Position numbers and translations under genes: made by a program | Notes under the pieces: generated by a model | The model's database searches: none | Seen by the model: only the letters and a program-made list of their open reading frames with translations | What the model was told of the DNA's origin: nothing | Assembly: GCA_021779635.1 (NCBI GenBank) | Contig: JAJYAH010000309.1 | Coordinates: 1-7,795, forward strand | DNA from: Pseudomonadota bacterium | Lineage (GTDB): Bacteria > Pseudomonadota > Alphaproteobacteria > Rhizobiales > Xanthobacteraceae | DNA: 7,795 bases | Direction of reading: 5' to 3' | Part shown: positions 1 to 5,920 of the stretch, piece after piece | Numbering within the stretch: the first letter of the stretch is position 1 | Layout: each line of letters begins with the position of its first letter

Positions 1-60
1 TGCGGAGGCGGCTTCGGAGGTTGCGGAGGCGGAGGTTGCGGAGGCGGCTTCGGAGCCTGC
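1..60. repeat. Short imperfect tandem repeat (GGAGGCGG... units)
   Basis: Three adjacent units are visible: a 21-base unit beginning TGCGGAGGCGGCTTCGG, a 15-base shortened version lacking CTTCGG, and a further 21-base copy ending in CCTGC. All unit lengths are multiples of three, so the repeat keeps whichever frame it is read in. It continues off the left edge, so its total size is unknown. Confidence 0.7.
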
Positions 61-93
61 TGCTTGTCATGGGGAGGTTGCCGCCTCTGCTAA
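1..93 (+). CDS. C-terminal fragment of a possible Gly/Cys-repeat peptide (partial)
   Basis: I do not recognise a named gene. One plus frame reads from the first base to TAA at 91-93. It gives 30 residues dominated by glycine and cysteine: repeat units GGGFGGC, GGGGC and GGGFGAC, then a tail ending CCLSWGGCRLC. The repeats sit in register with the codons and the last residue is cysteine, as in some small Gly/Cys-rich secreted or ribosomally modified peptides. The start lies outside the window. Doubts: glycine codons are mostly GGA or mixed rather than the GGC expected in GC-rich rhizobia. A second plus frame (2-295) is also open across the same DNA, with Ala/Glu-rich repeats. The minus strand gives a Pro/Gln/Lys-rich frame with no start codon. 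The coding frame is therefore uncertain, and any function would be guesswork. Confidence 0.3.
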   Translation, partial: CGGGFGGCGGGGCGGGFGACCLSWGGCRLC

Positions 94-557
94 ACTGGAC
101 CGCTTTCCGATTGCGTTGATACAGATCGGATTAGCCGGGTCGACCTTGTCGAACACGGCCAATCCAAATGTTCGCGGTCAGGCCTACGCAGTGCGGCCGA
201 GCGGCTCTCCAACCGAGGAATGCCAGTTCGCGAGCTGGACGAGGGAGATCCGGTGGTCGGAGAATATGCCCTGCACCGGCAAAGCGGAGTGTTAGGCAAG
301 GTGTGCGTACTGACGGCGTCGCGCGCGATCGCTAATGGCTTTCACACCGAGTTGAACGATCACAGTCGTGATTTGTTGGGCTCGATCATTGTGAATCATT
401 ACGTCGCGGGCCGCCCGCAATGTCCGACCTGCGACAGCAAAAAGCTGCGGGATCCGCGCCGGGCGCCGACGGCGACAGCCCGGGGGAGCCGGGCGTTACC
501 GCGAGACTTGACCAATCTGCCTTTTCGACGAAAACCCGCCCCTGTGTGTACCGACAA
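94..557. other. Unassigned stretch, no convincing gene
   Basis: One plus frame is open from 94 to 561. Its only ATG in a usable place (220) has no properly spaced Shine-Dalgarno, because GAGG abuts the start codon. The predicted protein shows no motif I recognise. It begins with an acidic, fairly gene-like stretch (residues 1-70) and then becomes Arg/Pro-rich in the manner of non-coding GC-rich DNA. The frame also runs to the very end of the neighbouring transposase pseudogene. It could be a decayed gene body whose start is lost, or the flank of the insertion sequence. I see no RNA gene or clear terminal inverted repeat here. Confidence 0.3.
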
Positions 558-1392
558 CTAAACGCGGGCGTAGCGGTGATGAAGTCCGCCCAGGATGGCA
601 CGTGATTTGATGCTTCCGATTCGCTGAATTTGGCGAGCGACCGGCGCATCCTTGTTTAGGGATCGATGCGTTCTGACGCAATTGTAATAGTCGGCGTAGG
701 ATTTCAGGACCCGACGCAAATGCATCTCGCCCAAGACAATGATGTGGTCCACACGTTCACGCCGGATCAATCCGATCAGCCGTTCCACAAGCCATTCTGC
801 CAGGGCGAGGCCGGTGCGGTAGGCTTGTCCCGGATGCCCATGGCGCGTAATCGGCGCGTGACGATGCTGCCATAGATCCGGTCGCGATCGCGGATGAGGT
901 AATGCGGAGCATCATCCCAGGAAATGCCTCCGTTATCTGACGTGCAACCCATTCTGCCGTGGGATTTGCGGTGACGTTGATCCAGACGAGGTCTCTGCGG
1001 TCGAGCCGGACGATGACGAAGGCATAGAGCAGGTCGAAACCGATGTTGGAACAACGAACAGGTCCATGGCGGCAATGTCCGGCGCGTGGTTACGCAAGAA
1101 GATCTGCCATCCCTGGCTGGGCGGCCCCCGTCGTTTGACCATGTACTTGGCGACGCTCGACTGAGCGACCTCAAACCCGAGCTTGAGCAGTTCGCCGTGA
1201 ATGCGTGGCGCGCCCCAAAGCGGATTTCTCCATGCTCATCCGCCGGATCAATGCGCGCAGCTTCGTTTCGATCTGCGGTCGCCCTCCCAATGGGAGAGAC
1301 TTCCAACGCCAGTAGCAGCGAAAGCCGGCCCTGTGCCGACAAGTTCCGTTGGGCAATCGGATGAGCAGCAGCATCGCGACCCAGGTCAACAC
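558..1392 (-). pseudogene. DDE (rve-type) transposase pseudogene, four frameshifts plus internal deletion
   Basis: Read from GTG at 1392 to TAG at 558-560, the pieces join into an integrase-core transposase of the kind common in Bradyrhizobium. First comes an N-terminal helix (MLTWVAMLLLIRLP). Then follow a CYWRWKS..GGRP segment, a RRMSMEN-LWGAPRIHGELLKLGFEVAQSS helical region, and the catalytic core: first Asp in PDIAAMDLFVV near 1063, RDRDRIYG near 866-889, and the catalytic Glu just after WQNG near 782. The C terminus reads YADYYN..RTHRSLNKDAP and LGGLHHRYARV. Frame changes fall near 1225, 1046, 919 and 787, each explained by one inserted or lost base. The N-terminal helix runs directly into the CYWRWKS segment near 1327-1338. 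By family length (about 340 aa, from memory) some 60-80 residues are missing there. No intact product is possible. Which IS family it belongs to (IS481/IS3-like) is uncertain. I could not find matching terminal inverted repeats. Confidence 0.85.
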
Positions 1393-1929
1393 GGGATTGC
1401 ATTGATCGAATGCACGCTGCTAATCGCGGCGGGCGACGGCCGACGAGGCTGGAGCCCGTCGGCCGCCCACACATGACCCGACGCGCGGTGATAGGAATCG
1501 AAATGCGCCGAGCCCGACCGGAACTGCGAGGAGCGCAAGCGGTCCGGCTGAGCGATCTTAATCCCCGGCGGCGCCGTCGCCAAGAGAACGGTGAGCCTTA
1601 ATTTTGCGCACGAAAACCAAAGCCGGCCGCCAGCCGGTTGCACTGCGGTAAGGAGCTAAGTGCGCACCCCGCTTGTTCAAGAGATAACTTGGGAAGGTTC
1701 GCTCGATGTCTCGGAAGCCGGGGCAGAGCAAAAAGTTCGAAGCTATTGACCGATCGCACGGCCCCTTCGCGGTTGGGGAGGCGCGATCAGGGCCGACGCG
1801 ATCAGCGCGGCGCGGGTCAATCCTAAAAGTTAATTTAGGTGGGCAATATTGGTCGGCCAGTCATGAATTCGCGGTGGCAGAGTCGCGCCGATCATCGGGA
1901 TCATCCGGTGGGTGACATAGGGGGCTGTC
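1393..1929. other. Intergenic stretch with no recognisable gene
   Basis: Several short open frames cross this 537-base stretch on both strands (for example minus 1386-1643, plus 1638-1826 and plus 1706-1915). None has a good ribosome binding site, and all have Arg/Ser/Pro-rich translations with no motif I recognise. The part next to 1392 may be the flank or inner end of the decayed transposon. Around 1780-1810 the octamer GCGATCAG occurs twice about 17 bases apart, too little to call a repeat element. The last 90 bases (AT-richer around 1827-1850) presumably carry the promoter for the gene at 1930, but no clear -35/-10 pair is visible. Confidence 0.4.
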
Positions 1930-2139
1930 ATGCCGTCTGTTGCTAGTGCGCTCGAACACCCAAACGACCATCCGCTCTACACCGAGGCAGAGCTTATCGA
2001 TCTGAGACGAACCATGCTGCTCTATGCCCGATTTTTTCCGCCCGGATATGAACGGAACCAAAAGCGGCAGATCGCGCAATCGTTGCGAAGGCTTTTCCAT
2101 AACAAGAATTGGCTCGACGTACACAAGTCGGAACGTTGA
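1930..2139 (+). CDS. Small conserved-looking hypothetical protein (69 aa)
   Basis: I do not recognise a named family. The 69-residue product is soluble, with no signal peptide or membrane segment. Residues 17-36 (TEAELIDLRRTMLLYARFF) and 42-57 (RNQKRQIAQSLRRLF) look like two amphipathic helices, the second strongly basic. A helix-loop-helix fold of this kind could bind RNA, DNA or a protein partner, but that is inference. The ATG at 1930 is preceded by a G-rich stretch (AGGGGG, about 1918-1923) that could serve as a Shine-Dalgarno. It is the first gene of a co-directional run leading through 2253 to the aquaporin at 2632. Codon use and amino-acid composition look like a real gene, unlike the surrounding short frames. 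Confidence 0.6.
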   Translation: MPSVASALEHPNDHPLYTEAELIDLRRTMLLYARFFPPGYERNQKRQIAQSLRRLFHNKNWLDVHKSER

Positions 2140-2153
2140 AAGGGGTTCTGACC

Positions 2154-2240
2154 GTGGCGGACAGGGATGCTTTCAGCTTGAGCTTTCGATCGAGGATCTC
2201 GAAGCCTGCCGGCCGGAAAGCTCGGAGAGAAGTCTACTGA
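2154..2240 (+). CDS. Possible 28-aa basic small ORF between two operon genes
   Basis: A GTG at 2154 opens a 28-codon frame ending at TGA 2238-2240. It is preceded by AAGGGG (about 2139-2144) at about nine bases. The translation starts MADRDAFSLSF and ends in a basic tail (KPAGRKARREVY). It fills the otherwise empty gap between the genes at 1930 and 2253 and lies in the same direction. It may be a real leader-type or small protein, the remnant of a larger gene, or chance. I do not recognise it. Confidence 0.25.
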   Translation: MADRDAFSLSFRSRISKPAGRKARREVY

Positions 2241-2252
2241 ATAGGAAAAGCA

Positions 2253-2612
2253 ATGAAAATCAAATGGCATGATAAGCCGCAGAAGCATGATTATCCGGCC
2301 GCCGCGTCGTATCTGAGTTTGTCGATGGACCAACAGGCAGCCAAGACTGCTGCCGAGGAATTGAAAAATGCTAAGATGACGGAATTTGCGGCAAAAGACA
2401 TTTTCAGAGCGTCCGGGCTATCGTTACTTGGGGTCAGCAATAGCCATGTGGAAAAAGATCGCGTTAAGATCGCCCGCAATGAAGAGCTGTCTCCATTGTT
2501 GCTGTACAGGGACAAAGCTAGCGGCAAGTTGATTATCGCCGACGGCTATCACCGGCTCTGCGCGGTTTACAAATTTGACGAGGACGCCATGATTCCCTGC
2601 AAAATCGTCTGA
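2253..2612 (+). CDS. ParB/sulfiredoxin-fold-like conserved protein (119 aa)
   Basis: The 119-aa product looks like the small stand-alone proteins that resemble the ParB N-terminal/sulfiredoxin fold. Residues 80-86 (SPLLLYR) form a strand, and residues 93-119 give LIIADGYHRLCAVY followed by an acidic turn and IPCKIV. The DGYHR segment (97-101) matches the position of the GxHR/GERR phosphate-binding motif of ParB-like domains. The N-terminal 60 residues are helical and charged, with no DNA-binding HTH, so this is not a chromosome-partition ParB. Whether it binds a nucleotide or has nuclease/CTPase-like activity is unknown. AGGA at 2243-2246 lies six bases before ATG 2253 and fixes the start. 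The stop is only 19 bases before the aquaporin start, so the two are almost certainly co-transcribed. Family assignment is by eye from the DGYHR region. Confidence 0.72.
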   Translation: MKIKWHDKPQKHDYPAAASYLSLSMDQQAAKTAAEELKNAKMTEFAAKDIFRASGLSLLGVSNSHVEKDRVKIARNEELSPLLLYRDKASGKLIIADGYHRLCAVYKFDEDAMIPCKIV

Positions 2613-2631
2613 GGAGAGAGAATCGATTACG

Positions 2632-3414
2632 ATGGCGGTGCAGCAAACTGAAACGACACCGGAGCAGCGCATGCTGCGTGGCTCTGCGCCGCCGGATTTT
2701 TTGGAATCCGCCCATGAATGGCGCCGACTTTTCTCAGAAGTCTGGGGCACGTTCCTGTTCGTCGTCGTCGCCGCGGGCGCGGGGGTTGTAGGGGCGCTGA
2801 GCGGCGGGACAATAACGCTGAGTATGAAGGTCGCAGCGCCGGGCATGATGGTCATGGCCATCATATATTTCATGGGTGCAGTAGGCGGGGCCCATCTAAA
2901 TCCCGCGGTCACATTGGCGTTTGCCGCCCGCCGCAATTTTCCATGGAATCGGGTGCCTGGATATATCGCTGCCCAGTTCGTCGGCAGCATCGCCGCGGCG
3001 TGTTTCCTATGGGCAATGTTCGGCACCGTTGGACTGCTCGGCGCCACCAAACCCGGTCTGGCCATCAGCGATTTCAAGGCGCTCATCATGGAAGTGCTAT
3101 TGACGACCGGCTTGGTCAGCACCATTCTCGGCACCGCCTCCGGCGCGCGAAACATTGGTTCCAACGGAGCACTCGCGATCGGCGGTTATATTGCCCTTGC
3201 TGGGCTTTGGGCGGCCCCTATCAGCGGAGCCTCAATGAATCCCGTCCGGTCATTCGCCCCCGATCTGGTCCGCGGCGATTTGAGCACGACCTGGATCTAC
3301 ATCGCAGGCCCGATAATCGGCGCCACGATCGCCGTAGGTTTTGAATGGATACTCAAGGGAAAACCAACCGCCGCCGGCACATCCGCGGCGCAGGGCAGTC
3401 TCGGAAAGATGTAA
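2632..3414 (+). CDS. MIP-family aquaporin / aquaglyceroporin-like channel
   Basis: This is an inner-membrane channel of the major intrinsic protein family (260 aa, a normal length), passing water or small neutral solutes. Both half-helix signatures are present: HLNPAVT (Asn-Pro-Ala 90-92) and SMNPVRS (Asn-Pro-Val 203-205, Val replacing the usual Ala). Six hydrophobic helices lie at roughly 33-56, 65-83, 108-131, 147-170, 178-197 and 220-241. The conserved helix glutamates E36 and E154 and the pore arginine R206 are present. Aligned by eye to E. coli AqpZ (F43, H174, T183, R189), the filter positions become P70, G191, A200 and R206. This is small and wide, so not a strict water channel; the substrate (glycerol, urea, metalloid acid or other) cannot be told from sequence. 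The N-terminal ~30 residues are a hydrophilic cytoplasmic tail. GAGGAGAGAG overlaps the stop of the ParB-like gene upstream and serves as the ribosome site, so translation is probably coupled. Confidence 0.95.
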   Translation: MAVQQTETTPEQRMLRGSAPPDFLESAHEWRRLFSEVWGTFLFVVVAAGAGVVGALSGGTITLSMKVAAPGMMVMAIIYFMGAVGGAHLNPAVTLAFAARRNFPWNRVPGYIAAQFVGSIAAACFLWAMFGTVGLLGATKPGLAISDFKALIMEVLLTTGLVSTILGTASGARNIGSNGALAIGGYIALAGLWAAPISGASMNPVRSFAPDLVRGDLSTTWIYIAGPIIGATIAVGFEWILKGKPTAAGTSAAQGSLGKM

Positions 3415-3480
3415 ATGGCATGGAAGCCCATCATGCGAATCGGCGGGGTCCCGACGCCGATCGGCACGCTAAGCTATTGA
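3415..3480 (+). CDS. Possible 21-aa ORF directly after the aquaporin stop
   Basis: An ATG follows the aquaporin TAA with no gap and opens a 21-codon frame (MAWKPIMRIGGVPTPIGTLSY) ending at TGA 3478-3480. The zero-gap arrangement would allow re-initiation by terminating ribosomes, but there is no separate Shine-Dalgarno. The frame also contains the hairpin at 3439-3461. It is most likely chance. Confidence 0.15.
   Translation: MAWKPIMRIGGVPTPIGTLSY
3439..3461 (+). terminator. 3' hairpin after the aquaporin operon
   Basis: A perfect 7-bp stem ATCGGCG/CGCCGAT (3439-3445 with 3455-3461) encloses a 9-base loop, starting 25 bases after the aquaporin stop. No U-run follows, so it is not a classical intrinsic terminator. 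It could be a factor-assisted terminator or an mRNA-protecting 3' hairpin. Confidence 0.35.
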
Positions 3481-3496
3481 ATCCCACCTAGCCATG

Positions 3497-3530
3497 GAGG
3501 GGTCAACTTTGAACGCTTATTCACAATCGT
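3497..3530. mobile_element. Possible relic of an IS21-type terminal repeat
   Basis: The block GGGGTCAACTTTGAACGC followed by TTATTCACAATCG resembles the internal/terminal repeats of IS21-family elements, whose ends typically read GGGGTCAA..TTTGAACGC..GATTGACA. This comparison is from memory. No istA/istB homology is seen next to it, and no second copy occurs in the window. If real, it is a solo end left after decay or deletion. Confidence 0.25.
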
Positions 3531-3659
3531 CGGCCGGATGCCCTCCTTCAACAGCTGGCCCGCTCGACGCGCCAGGCGCCTCTCCGATTATCGCGCGACG
3601 GCGGTAGTATTCCTCCCGGGACCGGTGCGTGGTCGTCCTTCGGCACTAGGGTGCGTCTC

Positions 3660-3905
3660 TCAGCGCGATATTGCCGCCCAACTCGCCGTTTGCACGCTTG
3701 AGCCCAGGCAGTGACGGGCCGTCTCAATATCGACCTCTGTGGCGCCGTGGCTCCGCGCAAAGGACTCCGCGGCCGGCAGACTATATTTGGCCACGTAAAA
3801 CCGCACCAACGTGCAGGAGAAGTGGTGCACGGGCCTTTCGCTCGCAGGGGCCCTTTGGCTCGCTGCTATCAGCAGGGAGCAGGCCAGGATCGATTTCATC
3901 AACAT
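3660..3905 (-). CDS. Small exported protein with signal peptide (81 aa)
   Basis: This is an unnamed small protein of a type I associate with Bradyrhizobium. The start is set by AAAGGGGGG at 3911-3919, five bases before ATG 3903-3905; a longer frame from 3935 lacks such a site. Residues 1-22 form a signal peptide: M-L-M-K, a hydrophobic core SILACSLLIAA, then a polar region ending near Ala-Pro-Ala, with cleavage probably after about residue 21. The mature part (about 60 aa) starts SERPVHHFSCTLVRFYVAKYS. It continues with an alanine-rich helix and a GATEVDIETARHC segment. Two cysteines (31 and 66) could form a disulfide in the periplasm. The ILAC at 6-9 is not a lipobox, since it precedes most of the hydrophobic core. 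Function is unknown. It stands alone on this strand, and its 5' region is overlapped by the opposite-strand chimeric frame, which argues that the chimera's upstream part is not coding. Confidence 0.7.
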   Translation of the reverse strand: MLMKSILACSLLIAASQRAPASERPVHHFSCTLVRFYVAKYSLPAAESFARSHGATEVDIETARHCLGSSVQTASWAAISR

Positions 3906-4062
3906 GAATGCCCCCCTTTCGGGACGGGAGGACAACCTCGGTCATCGTCAGCAAGTTCCACTTCAATCCCCTAAAGGATTCTTTAGTCAGGCGTCGGCCG
4001 GCGTTTCGTCACGGCGTGCGAAGTATCCACCAAAGCCTGAAGATGCCCAGATCGGCAAGCGG

Positions 4063-4182
4063 CTTGGCCTGGAGAAGATAAAAACGATCGGCGACGCCTA
4101 TATGGTTGTCGCAGGTGTTCCAGAGCCGCGTGCGGACCACGTCCAGGCGGCCACCGAAATGGCTTTGGCCATGCATGACGCA
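4063..4182 (+). pseudogene. Fragment of a class III adenylate/guanylate cyclase catalytic domain
   Basis: About 40 codons encode RLGLEKIKTIGDAYMVV followed by AGVPEPRADHVQAATEMALAMHDA. This is the highly conserved central part of the class III nucleotide cyclase homology domain, with the substrate Lys of EKIKTIGD and the GDAYM turn preserved. The upstream half of the domain (first metal Asp, FADIVGFT-type motif) and the downstream half are missing, so there is no activity. The open frame extends upstream to 3811, but that part opposes the secreted-protein gene and shows no cyclase features. It ends abruptly at the junction with the transposase remnant, so an insertion or deletion removed the rest of the cyclase gene. 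Confidence 0.8.
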
Positions 4183-4737
4183 CATTGGTTGCGCCGGGTG
4201 TTCAACCGACTGTCCCTCAGTGGCAAAAATCCCGCGGCTGTTTTGATCATGACGGCGGCGCTGGAGTTATCCGGCAACCAAGTCACGCATTTTTACAGCG
4301 CGAAGAAAAACACGACTGAGATGATTCGTATGTTGGATGTATTGATCGATAGATACCGTGGCCGCCGAAAGCTTTATCTATCGTGGGACGCCGCCTCATG
4401 GCACATTTCAAAACAACTTTTTGCTCGTATCGACGCTCACAACTCGGCTGTTCCTGATAGAGGGGGCCCGCTCATCGAGACTGCGCCATTGCCCGCAGGC
4501 GCTCAATTCTTGAACGTAATTGAATCGGTCTTCAGTGGCATGGCTCGTGCGATCATCCACAACAGTGATTACAAGTCGATGGATCCAGCAAAGGCGGCAA
4601 TCGATCAATACTTCGGCGATCGGAATGCCTATTTCCAGCAGCACCCCAAGAGAGCCGGAAAGAAAATCTGGGGCAGCGAGCGGGAACTCCCAGCATTTTC
4701 TGACGCGAATAACTGCAAGGATCCGCATTATCGATAA
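4183..4737 (+). pseudogene. IS630-like transposase, C-terminal part, fused in frame to the cyclase scrap
   Basis: About 184 codons to TAA at 4735-4737 match the C-terminal half of an IS630/Tc1-type DDE transposase. A strand-rich segment VLIMTAALELSGNQVTHFYS is followed by a helix and KLYLSWDAASWHIS, which carries the second catalytic Asp. After it comes ETAPLPAGAQFLNVIESVF, where Glu 238 of the open frame is the third catalytic residue. The frame ends with SDANNCKDPHYR, apparently the natural C terminus. The N-terminal DNA-binding HTH domains and the first catalytic Asp are absent, so the protein cannot transpose. The open frame runs without a stop from 3811 through the cyclase scrap, so a 308-aa chimera could in principle be translated. 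I consider it a decay product. By-eye family assignment; a 5' truncation is certain in either case. Confidence 0.82.
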
Positions 4738-4742
4738 GCTAC

Positions 4743-4790
4743 TTCGCCCGGTGGTGGTGAATTGATCAGGGTGTCATGGCATCGGGCGAA
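4743..4790. repeat. Inverted repeat after the IS630-like stop codon
   Basis: TTCGCCCGGTG (4743-4753) pairs with CATCGGGCGAA (4780-4790) over 11 positions with one G-U pair, across a 26-base loop. It begins five bases after the transposase stop. It may be part of the element's end or a bidirectional 3' hairpin between the two convergent genes. Confidence 0.5.
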
Positions 4791-4905
4791 ACGGCTTGCC
4801 GCTTGTCGCAGTGCGAAGTGAAACGATTAGCACGAAACGGATCCCCAGTGATGTCCGCAGTTTGGTCGCTATCGGGGGAGGGCGTACGTAGCCGTGTTTC
4901 TTCGG

Positions 4906-5853
4906 CTATGCGGCTAATCGTCGTGTCATTTCCGCCAAAGCTGCATGTCCTTCGTTCGTTAGCGAATACGGCGCATTAAATTCTCGGCCGGTTTTTTCAA
5001 CCAAATGCTTTCGCTTGAGATACTGCATGAGCGCATTTATCGATTCGCGCTGTACTCTCAACATGTTTGTCACGTCTCTGATTCGAAGCGCCCCCGTATC
5101 CCGAATAGCCGAAAGCACTTTGCGAACACGGTCTGACTCAACAGGTGGCCGTGGCGCTTCCGCGTGACGGGTAACGTTATCGCGTTGAGGATGCCTCAAT
5201 CCTGCAGCGGTGATCCGATAAACCCGGTTGCCCTTCAATCCCTCGAACGTTTGGACAAATCTGCTAGCAACCAACCGCTCAAGGATTTGCTGCACCGTGT
5301 GCTCGGGCATACGCGCCGCGAGCCGTATCTTTGCAGCATCCGTCGCGTACTCTCGCGGGATTGCCGATAGGACATGCTCCTCGTCGCGCGACAGCAAGAG
5401 AGTCTTGTCACCCGCGCGCATCACAATCCAAAAGGGCTTATCCGGATCGCCAAAGATCACCCGTCCTTGTGCGTGCAGCTTAATCACAAGCTGACGAACT
5501 CTTTGATGACTGAGGCCCAATTCTTCCGCAATCTCGCTTCCCCGCATCGGTCGATCTAACAATTGGAGCAGGCGCAGGGCACCGGGGCCAGGGAGCCCAC
5601 TGTTACGCCGCGGTCGATCCGGAATAATCTTGAAGCGACATGTTTTCCCGCTCGTGGTCGGGTACCATCTTTTCGATTGGTTTTGCCTAGCAAGTCCAAT
5701 CCGCGCCAGTGCTTTTAGCCCAGTTGCCGTCTTGGTAAGATCAAGCTTTGCCTGTATCGCGATTTCCGGCTTGGAGTCCTTGCGACGTCGGAGCGCGATC
5801 AGGCAAGCTGCCTGCGATTTGGTTAGGACAAGATTTCGAGCTTTGGATGTCAT
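4906..5853 (-). CDS. Multi-winged-helix (MarR-like) DNA-binding regulator, 315 aa
   Basis: This is an intact cytoplasmic protein apparently built from four tandem winged-helix units. Module 1, residues 10-75, runs from TKSQAACLIALRRR to GLARQNQSKRWYPTTSGK. Module 2, 90-145, has GSEIAEELGLSHQRVRQLVIKL as a clear helix-turn-helix, then a GRVIFGD wing. Module 3, 155-218, has DAAKIRLAARMPEHTVQQIL, then a GNRVYRITAAGL wing. Module 4, 240-315, has LRIRDVTNMLRVQRESINALM, then LVEKTGREFNAPYSLTNEGHAAL. Each ends in the 'wing' pattern typical of MarR-type domains (..W/Y..T..G). There is no ligand-binding or catalytic domain. ATG 5853 is preceded by a perfect GGAGGT (5858-5863) at four bases. An inverted repeat lies 35-61 bases upstream, so it may repress itself. 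It is not part of an operon; the IS630 remnant converges on its 3' end. I recall similar proteins in rhizobial accessory DNA but know no target. Confidence 0.82.
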   Translation of the reverse strand: MTSKARNLVLTKSQAACLIALRRRKDSKPEIAIQAKLDLTKTATGLKALARIGLARQNQSKRWYPTTSGKTCRFKIIPDRPRRNSGLPGPGALRLLQLLDRPMRGSEIAEELGLSHQRVRQLVIKLHAQGRVIFGDPDKPFWIVMRAGDKTLLLSRDEEHVLSAIPREYATDAAKIRLAARMPEHTVQQILERLVASRFVQTFEGLKGNRVYRITAAGLRHPQRDNVTRHAEAPRPPVESDRVRKVLSAIRDTGALRIRDVTNMLRVQRESINALMQYLKRKHLVEKTGREFNAPYSLTNEGHAALAEMTRRLAA

Positions 5854-5880
5854 GCAGACCTCCGATTGATTCGGCAGACC

Positions 5881-5920
5881 GCATTATGCGCTATCCCGCT
5901 TTGTGAAATAGCGCGGATAT
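5881..5920 (-). promoter_or_regulatory. Candidate promoter/operator of the winged-helix gene
   Basis: GCGCTAT (5888-5894) and ATAGCGC (5908-5914) form a perfect 7-bp inverted repeat with a 13-base spacer. On the minus strand CATAAT (5883-5888) abuts one arm and could be a -10 box. The best -35 candidates (GCTATT, TTCACA) are poor or badly spaced, so the promoter is tentative. An inverted repeat overlapping the -35/-10 spacer is what an autorepressing winged-helix protein would use. Confidence 0.4.

Noticed and set aside
220..561. 113-codon plus-strand frame
   Set aside because: No proper ribosome binding site, no recognised motif, and the last third is low-complexity Arg/Pro typical of non-coding GC-rich DNA. 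Kept only as part of an unassigned stretch.
776..1474. 232-codon minus-strand frame as one gene
   Set aside because: Only its last part matches a transposase; the rest is out of frame. It is a piece of the frameshifted pseudogene.
2424..3164. 246-codon minus-strand frame
   Set aside because: It lies antisense to the ParB-like gene and the aquaporin, both with strong family features on the plus strand.
2718..3344. 208-codon plus-strand frame inside the aquaporin
   Set aside because: Arg/His-rich alternative-frame translation of the aquaporin gene, with no motif.
3548..3760. 70-codon minus-strand frame next to the secreted protein
   Set aside because: Overlaps the secreted-protein gene out of frame, is Arg/Pro-rich and has no start signal. 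I considered a transposase remnant but found no matching motif.
3811..4062. N-terminal part of the chimeric frame as cyclase sequence
   Set aside because: No cyclase motif is visible upstream of about 4063, and the start of the frame is antisense to the better-supported secreted-protein gene.
4776..4979. 67-codon plus-strand frame
   Set aside because: No ribosome site; it runs into the 3' end of the opposite-strand regulator and shows no features.
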